Of a stretch of DNA of 64,000 bases, positions 59,156-64,000 are shown piece after piece; the first letter of the stretch is position 1, and each line of letters opens with the position of its first letter. The stretch comes from Planctomycetota bacterium (GTDB lineage: Bacteria > Planctomycetota > UBA8108 > UBA1146): positions 1-64,000 of the forward strand of contig JABHOG010000007.1 of assembly GCA_018694835.1 (NCBI GenBank), given 5' to 3'. A program made the translations under genes and the position numbers. Below the pieces are notes generated by a model. It did no database searches, was not told where the DNA came from, and was given only the letters and a program-made list of their open reading frames with translations.

Positions 59156-60319
59156 ATGGCTTTACCCACCGGATACACGACCAGGAACCTGATGAGACGC
59201 CGTTCCCAGGTGCTCTTCACCGCCCTCGGCATCGCCTTCACCACTGCAGTGCTGTGCGGGATTCTGTCACTTCGAAATGGCTTCGAGCAGTTGTTCAGAC
59301 CTCTCGGAGCGGAAGAAGTGGCGGTCTACCTGAGGATCGGGGCCACCTCCGAGGGAGACTCTGGCATCCCGCGAGAGTCCGCCCGCATCATCATCAAGGA
59401 ACGCCCCGAGATCTTGCGAGATGATCAGGGGAATCCACTGGCAGCCGCCGAGTGTTTCCTCGCCTTGTACATGGAGAAGATGAATGGTGGCCTGGTCAAT
59501 GCTCCCCTGCGAGGCATCGAAGAAGCATCGCTGAAGCTCCACCCGACACCACCTCGATTACTCGAAGGACGATGGCCCGACTGGGGCAGCGACGAGGTCG
59601 TGGTCGGTAGACCACTGGTCTCGCGATTGAAGAACTGCTCGCTCGGAGACACCCTGACCCTCAACACCACGCCCTTCGCTGTCGTTGGTGTCTACGAGTT
59701 CGACAACTCCCAGGGGAGCGAGATCTGGGGACCGGTCGAACGGATGCTCGAAGCTCTCGATCGCCCGGTCTACAACCGGGTCATCGCACGAGTCCACCCC
59801 GACCTCGATTTCGCAATGGCGACCGAGCAATTGGAGGAGGATCCCCGCCTCAGTTTCTCCATCACACGCCAGAGTGAATACCTCGCCGCCCAGACCACCG
59901 GACTCAGCACCTCACTACTGTTGCTGTCGATCTTTCTCACCATCATCATGGGGTCCGCTGCGGTGATCGGAACGATGAATACGATGCTGGCCACCGTCGC
60001 CTCCCGTACTCACGAGATCGGAATCTTGCTGGCCATCGGCTACAGTCGGATCGAGGTGTTCCTCGCATTCTTGCTAGAATCTGCCCAGGTGGGTCTGATC
60101 GGCGGCATGATCGGCCTGCTGATGGTCGCACCCTTTCACGGCATCGAGACGGGCGCGGCCAATTTCAACACCTTCACCGACATCAGTTTTTCATTCCAGT
60201 TGTCCCCGACCATCGCCCTCACCTCGGTGCTACTCTCTTTCCTGCTCGGACTGATCGGTGGAGCGATTCCTGCGTGGATCGCCGCCAATCGCTCGGTCGT
60301 CGATGCCATCCGTCGCTAA
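59156..60319 (+). CDS. FtsX/MacB-type permease 2
   Basis: A 387-residue permease one base after the stop of permease 1. It has the same topology: an N-terminal helix (VLFTALGIAFTTAVLCGIL), a periplasmic domain, and three helices beginning with LSIFLTIIMGSAAVIGTMNTM. The two permeases are clearly different in sequence, as in LolC/LolE or DevC-type systems, suggesting an asymmetric pair. The cargo is unknown. Confidence 0.92.
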   Translation: MALPTGYTTRNLMRRRSQVLFTALGIAFTTAVLCGILSLRNGFEQLFRPLGAEEVAVYLRIGATSEGDSGIPRESARIIIKERPEILRDDQGNPLAAAECFLALYMEKMNGGLVNAPLRGIEEASLKLHPTPPRLLEGRWPDWGSDEVVVGRPLVSRLKNCSLGDTLTLNTTPFAVVGVYEFDNSQGSEIWGPVERMLEALDRPVYNRVIARVHPDLDFAMATEQLEEDPRLSFSITRQSEYLAAQTTGLSTSLLLLSIFLTIIMGSAAVIGTMNTMLATVASRTHEIGILLAIGYSRIEVFLAFLLESAQVGLIGGMIGLLMVAPFHGIETGAANFNTFTDISFSFQLSPTIALTSVLLSFLLGLIGGAIPAWIAANRSVVDAIRR

Positions 60320-60421
60320 CCCTCTCCTTTTTCGGTTCCATTGCAGCCATCGACGCATCTTCTACAATGGTCCGCGTACCCAGGATCCGTTGAACGCGAC
60401 TCATTACCCACCGGGGGCTGC

Positions 60422-61189
60422 TTGACCGCCAACCATGCTGACGATCGATCTTCATCGCCAGACCCACTGATCTCAGTGGTGATTCCTGCGTACAACGAAG
60501 AGGAAGCACTGGGCCCACTGCTCGAGGAAGTCTTCGCCAGTCTCAGTGAACTGAGTGGAAGCCAGGAATTGAGTGGCGGGCAAGAGGTGATCGTCGTCAA
60601 CGATGGTTCGACCGATGGCACCGAAGCGTTGCTGCGAAGGTACAAGGAAACTCAACCCACCTTGCGGATCCTCAATCTGATCCCCAACAGTGGACAGAGC
60701 GCCGCCTTCGAGGCTGGATTCAGAGCTGCGCGTGGCGAACTGATCATCACCATGGATGCCGACGGTCAAAATGATCCTGCCGACATGGGGTTGCTGATCG
60801 AAGCGAGCCCGGGTCTGGATGCAGTTCTGGGAGTGCGCGCAGATCGGCAGGACCCGTGGATCCGCAAGTTTGCCCAGCGCATCGCCAACTCGGTACGCAA
60901 CACCTTGCTCGGCACTCGATTCCAGGATGTAGGTTGTTCACTGAAACTGTTCCGCCGCGAGATCATCCAGGACCTCACCCTCTATAACGGACTCCATCGC
61001 TTCTTCCCCTATCTCGTCGAGATGCGAGGAGGTCGAACGGTGGAGGTCAATGTCAGTCATCGAGCGCGTCAGTTGGGTACCAGCAAGTACTCTCCCCTCG
61101 GCCGTGGCATTCCGGCATTCCTCGACCTGATGATGGTGCGACGGATGAAGAAGCGAGCGCTGCGCTACCATGTAGACGAGGTGCAATGA
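60422..61189 (+). CDS. Family 2 glycosyltransferase (DPM/ArnC-like)
   Basis: About 255 residues from TTG 60422 (GGGGG upstream); an earlier TTG at 60341 is less likely. The GT-A core is SVVIPAYNEEEALGPLLEE, VIVVNDGSTDGT, and the metal-binding MDADGQNDP. SGQSAAFEAGFRAARGE and VGCSLKLFRRE match polyprenyl-phosphate glycosyltransferases. It lacks the C-terminal membrane helices of ArnC. The next gene, a lipid-A N-domain protein, overlaps by 4 bp (ATGA) and may provide the membrane part. Confidence 0.9.
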   Translation: MTANHADDRSSSPDPLISVVIPAYNEEEALGPLLEEVFASLSELSGSQELSGGQEVIVVNDGSTDGTEALLRRYKETQPTLRILNLIPNSGQSAAFEAGFRAARGELIITMDADGQNDPADMGLLIEASPGLDAVLGVRADRQDPWIRKFAQRIANSVRNTLLGTRFQDVGCSLKLFRREIIQDLTLYNGLHRFFPYLVEMRGGRTVEVNVSHRARQLGTSKYSPLGRGIPAFLDLMMVRRMKKRALRYHVDEVQ

Positions 61190-61590
61190 TGGAACTATCG
61201 GATCTCGCCCTGACGATATCACTGCTGGGGTCGATGGTGGCAGATGGATGGTGCGGGATCCTCGACCTGCTGGCACTCCACGATCCTCAGTCCGGCCGCG
61301 ATTTCTTCGAGGAGTTCTGGCACAAGCTGAGCACTGATCGCTGGGTACTGGTCGGATACGGCGGGCAGGCGATCTTCTTCATGCGCTGGATCGTCCAGTG
61401 GTGGATCAGCGAAAAGGCCGGAAAGTCGGAGATCCCCGTCGCCTTCTGGTGGATCAGTATCACCGGCGGCTGCATCACCTTTGCCTATGCCATCGCCAGG
61501 ATCGAACCGGTGCTCTTGCTGGGTCAATCACTGGCTCTGGTGATGTATTCGAGAAACCTGGCCCTCGTCTACCGGGAGAAATCGAAGTAG
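61186..61590 (+). CDS. Lipid-A biosynthesis N-terminal (LAB_N) domain protein
   Basis: A 134-residue membrane protein with a LAB_N signature: VLVGYGGQAIFFMRWIVQWW, SEIPVAFWWISITGGCITFA and SLALVMYSRNLALVY. Three membrane helices are visible. The domain is found alone or fused ahead of LpxB and is often next to glycosyltransferase 2 genes in lipid-modification loci. It is coupled to the glycosyltransferase by ATGA. A flippase or subunit role for lipid-linked sugars is inferred. Confidence 0.9.
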   Translation: MMELSDLALTISLLGSMVADGWCGILDLLALHDPQSGRDFFEEFWHKLSTDRWVLVGYGGQAIFFMRWIVQWWISEKAGKSEIPVAFWWISITGGCITFAYAIARIEPVLLLGQSLALVMYSRNLALVYREKSK

Positions 61591-61633
61591 TCAGTTCTAC
61601 GGATGCTGTCGCGGCCGAATACTCGAGCGGACG

Positions 61634-62545
61634 TCAGAAGTTCCAACCGGTCGGTTGCATCAGGATCGCCACCCCCACGATGGCCAGAACCATCCCCAGA
61701 AATGCTGTCATCGAGATCTTTTTCCGCAGGAAGATCCCGACCAATAGCACCATGAAGATGGGTGTTGTCGACATCTGGGTGGTGGCGATGGCGAGGGAGT
61801 AATACTCGGCAGAAATGTGACTGAGCCAGATGCCGATGTAGGTTCCCAACACACTGGCGACGAAGATGCGCCCAGGAACTCCTCTCTGCATCAGTTTATT
61901 CTTCCAGCCGGGTAACGCACCACTGACTACTGCCACCAATAATCCTCCAACTACCGCGACTCCGATCCGAACCGCGGAGACCTCGAGGGCGGGAAACGAC
62001 GACTTCATCACCACCTTCGACAGCGCGATCCCCAGCGACTGGCACGAGGCGGCAAAGATGCCCAGCAAGATTCCATCGCGAAGCGTTCCCTGGTGATGGC
62101 CCGATCGATCGCTCGCCAGATTGCGATCACGGATCACCATACTGATCCCTGCCAGTGTCACACCCATCGCCAGCAGGTGGACCGTCTCCAGCGATTCCGC
62201 CAGCCAGAACCAACCCAGCAGAGCAGAGATGGGAGGAGTCAGGGTGGTCAGCACCAGCGCCTTGCGCGGTCCGAGGATCTGGATGCTGCGGAAATAGGCG
62301 GAATCTCCGATGAGGATCCCCACCAATCCGCTCAGAATCAGCCACAGGTAATCGCTCCAGGGAGCCAGCGCCCAGACCTCCAGGCCGGCTCCGAAGAAGG
62401 GCACGCTGACCAGTAACAGAACTCCTGCGATGACATTTTTCCCCAGGTTCAGCGCTGCTGCCGGGGCATCAAGACGGCTGTAGATGAAACTTCCGCTGGC
62501 CCAGCAGGCCGCCGCAGTCAATCCCGCGATTTCTTCGAATTGCAT
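61634..62545 (-). CDS. EamA-family (DMT) transporter
   Basis: A 303-residue protein with ten hydrophobic segments in two EamA repeats: the first starts IAGLTAAACWASGSFIYSRL and ends LLAMGVTLAGISMVI, the second starts LLGIFAASCQSLGIALSKVV and ends AFLGMVLAIVGVAIL. It is probably a metabolite exporter; the substrate is unknown. GACGGGGGG precedes ATG 62545. It is convergent with the LAB_N gene. Confidence 0.9.
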   Translation of the reverse strand: MQFEEIAGLTAAACWASGSFIYSRLDAPAAALNLGKNVIAGVLLLVSVPFFGAGLEVWALAPWSDYLWLILSGLVGILIGDSAYFRSIQILGPRKALVLTTLTPPISALLGWFWLAESLETVHLLAMGVTLAGISMVIRDRNLASDRSGHHQGTLRDGILLGIFAASCQSLGIALSKVVMKSSFPALEVSAVRIGVAVVGGLLVAVVSGALPGWKNKLMQRGVPGRIFVASVLGTYIGIWLSHISAEYYSLAIATTQMSTTPIFMVLLVGIFLRKKISMTAFLGMVLAIVGVAILMQPTGWNF

Positions 62546-62577
62546 CCGTTGGCCCCCCGTCTCCCCTGCCAAGGCTA

Positions 62578-62625
62578 CCTGTCGCCGACAGGGGGAGCGA
62601 GCCGCTTTGGTACTTTGCTTAGAAT
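62578..62625 (+). promoter_or_regulatory. Palindrome and -10-like element upstream of Mrp genes
   Basis: CCTGTCGCCGACAGG at 62578-62592 is a perfect 15-nt palindrome around one base. TAGAAT at 62620-62625 resembles a -10 hexamer, without a recognisable -35. They lie in the 200-bp gap before the antiporter operon, which is divergent from the EamA gene. Confidence 0.35.
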
Positions 62626-62745
62626 TGAGCTAGACCTCCCACGACACACTCACGGTAGTCGCTTCCAACGGTGGACACCCGCACCTGTGCGTGCCATCTT
62701 CTGGCGGTGGAATCGTCAGTTGGTCGGGGTATCGGGGGAAATCGG

Positions 62746-63261
62746 TTGCGTTCTTTCTGGCTATTTCTGGCGTTGTTCGGTTTCTGGCTGCTCCTCTCCG
62801 GACAGTTCGAATCCCCATTCCTGATCGGCTCCGGCATGGTGGCCAGTGCCGTGACGGTGCTGATCTGCCAACGACTCGATCTGATCAGCCCCCAATTCCA
62901 GCCACTGAGCTCGTTTCTGCGCTTCCTCCTCTACCTGCCATGGCTACTGCTGCAGATCGTGCGGGCCAGTTTCGATGTGATCATCCTGGCATGGTCTCCT
63001 CGCCCCAACATCTCCCCCAGGCTGGTCGAGGTCAGAACTCACCTCACTCATCCCCTCGCCCTGACACTGCTGGCCAACTCCATCACCCTGACTCCGGGAA
63101 CGGTGACGGTCGACATCGACGACAAATCACTGCTGGTCCACGCCCTCGGCGAGAAGTCTGCCCGGGGCGTGCTCGACGGCTCGATGGAGAAGAGGATCAG
63201 CCCGATGATTCCACAGCGATGGGACGGCGACGATGAGAGAGAAGAGGAGGTCTCCCGGTGA
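62746..63261 (+). CDS. mnhE: Mrp-type Na+/H+ antiporter subunit E
   Basis: A 171-residue membrane subunit. TTG 62746 is chosen because GGGGGAAATCGG precedes it and it begins right at the first helix (SFWLFLALFGFWLLLSG). The conserved segments are YLPWLLLQIVRASFDVIILA, LALTLLANSITLTPGTVTVD and LLVHALG. MrpE supports assembly and activity of the multisubunit cation/proton antiporter. The next gene overlaps by 4 bp (GTGA). Confidence 0.92.
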   Translation: MRSFWLFLALFGFWLLLSGQFESPFLIGSGMVASAVTVLICQRLDLISPQFQPLSSFLRFLLYLPWLLLQIVRASFDVIILAWSPRPNISPRLVEVRTHLTHPLALTLLANSITLTPGTVTVDIDDKSLLVHALGEKSARGVLDGSMEKRISPMIPQRWDGDDEREEEVSR

Positions 63262-63521
63262 ATGCGGAACTTCTGGCAGCACTGCTAGTACTCGGAGGAG
63301 CACTCCTCGCCGGCATCCGATCGGTGCTCGGGCCGACCTTCTACGACCGGGTACTGGCGGTTAACGTATTCGGAACCAAGGCCGTGATGTTGCTGGCCAT
63401 CATCGGATTCATCGGAGACCGCAGCGGGTTCCTCGACATCGCCATCCTTTACGGATTGATCAATTTCATCGCCACCGTAGCCCTGCTGCGATTCGTTGAA
63501 TCAGGGAGGTACAGTTCCTGA
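63258..63521 (+). CDS. mnhF: Mrp-type antiporter subunit F
   Basis: An 87-residue subunit with three helices and the family motif GPTFYDRVLAVNVFGTKAVM, followed by FLDIAILYGLINFIATVALL. It starts at GTG 63258, overlapping subunit E; its stop overlaps the ATG of subunit G (TGATG). Confidence 0.93.
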   Translation: MNAELLAALLVLGGALLAGIRSVLGPTFYDRVLAVNVFGTKAVMLLAIIGFIGDRSGFLDIAILYGLINFIATVALLRFVESGRYSS

Positions 63522-63862
63522 TGGAGATGATCAGTGATGGGCTGCTCCTACTCGGTGGATTCGTCGCCTTCAGCGGTGCACTCGGTGTGCTACGAATGCC
63601 AGACTTCTACTCGCGGCTCCATCCTGCAGGGACAGCGGACACGCTGGCTCAACTGCTCGTGATTGGTGGCCTGGTACTACGACATCTCGATAGCACCGGG
63701 GATAGCCTGCTGGTGGTGGGAAAACTGATCGCCATCTCGGTGCTGCTGATGGTGACCACCCCCACCGCAACACACGCCATCTCGCGGGCCGCTCACCTGA
63801 GCGGGCTGGCTCCTTGGACCCGAAGATCTACCGATCTCGAAGAACAAGAGGAGAGCCCCTGA
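63521..63862 (+). CDS. mnhG: Mrp-type antiporter subunit G
   Basis: A 113-residue subunit with three helices. The family motif GALGVLRMPDFYSRLHPAGT is followed by DTLAQLLVIGGLVL and TTPTATHAISRAAHLSG. The stop shares a base with the next start (TGATG). Confidence 0.93.
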   Translation: MEMISDGLLLLGGFVAFSGALGVLRMPDFYSRLHPAGTADTLAQLLVIGGLVLRHLDSTGDSLLVVGKLIAISVLLMVTTPTATHAISRAAHLSGLAPWTRRSTDLEEQEESP

Positions 63863-64000
63863 TGGACCCGGTGCTGCTCCTCGATGTTCTGTTATTGATC
63901 CTGGCGGTGCTCGCTGCGGTCGCCGCCATGCTGCAGCGCGATCTGCTCGGATCGGTGATGCTGATGGGGATATACAGCCTGTTGATGGCGGTGATCTGGG
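63862..64000 (+). CDS. DUF4040/MbhD-like antiporter subunit (5' part)
   Basis: The 46 codons present encode two hydrophobic segments with AVAAMLQRDLLGSVMLMGIY between, as in the MbhD/DUF4040 domain found in MrpA C-termini or as a separate subunit in group 2 Mrp and membrane-bound hydrogenase complexes. The start overlaps subunit G. The gene continues past the window. Confidence 0.8.
   Translation, partial: MDPVLLLDVLLLILAVLAAVAAMLQRDLLGSVMLMGIYSLLMAVIW

Overview
The window looks like a chromosomal segment from a member of the Planctomycetota, or a close relative in the PVC group. The base composition appears moderately GC-rich by eye. Evidence for the affiliation: a secreted protein ends in cysteine-rich calcium-binding-type repeats plus a dockerin-like tail of the kind common in planctomycetes (26419-28479); GreA is fused to a very large N-terminal region, an architecture known from Chlamydiae (32746-34953); an FG-GAP repeat protein, a HEAT/VWA protein and a secreted protease with an N-terminal extension are present; and TTG/GTG starts are frequent. 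The assignment is an inference; no rRNA or tRNA gene was found.

Layout. 0-3.3 kb: divergent ABC-2 transporter genes flanking a doubled palindromic operator candidate. 3.3-5.5 kb: a small anchored protein, MoaA and a DNA-binding protein with two tandem transposase-type helix-turn-helix repeats. 5.7-9.3 kb: a tightly overlapping run of unknown protein, NYN nuclease, QueA and a zinc-finger/J-domain protein. 9.3-13.6 kb: an SLC13-type transporter, two lipoproteins (one a putative HExxH peptidase), MoaD and MoaE. 13.6-17.7 kb: citrate synthase, an unexplained structured intergenic segment, NAD synthetase and enoyl-ACP reductase. 17.8-28.5 kb: large exported proteins, an HtrA-type protease, an FG-GAP protein coupled to a dihydroorotase-like enzyme, a hybrid histidine kinase and a sugar-dehydrogenase-like protein. 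28.6-37.1 kb: IspH, HutU-HutI, giant GreA, TruD and a NeuD-like acyltransferase. 37.4-40.7 kb: QueF, LexA with an SOS box and a small partner, and a HEAT/VWA protein.

40.9-53.3 kb is the most interesting region. It holds a lipoprotein-FadE pair, an RND/MMPL transporter, a YCF48-like protein, a DUF1329 protein and a DUF1302 outer-membrane barrel in one operon, then a thioesterase, an HSDL2-like dehydrogenase and a crotonase. Together they read as an envelope transport system with enzymes for acyl-CoA breakdown, plausibly for an exogenous lipid, sterol or hydrocarbon. 53.4-64 kb: SOS-controlled dinB, a nitrilase-family enzyme, a tripartite FtsX-type exporter, a glycosyltransferase with a lipid-A N-domain protein, a DMT transporter, and the start of an Mrp-type cation antiporter operon that runs off the end.

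Two themes cut across the window. First, short tandem repeats (15-, 12-, 10-, 7- and 16-bp units) sit at protein termini or just outside genes at many loci. Second, CGAAC-N4-GTTCG-like LexA boxes precede lexA and dinB. Genes are tightly packed, with many ATGA, TGATG and TTGA overlaps, and only one stretch over 300 bp (50809-51164) lacks a gene.
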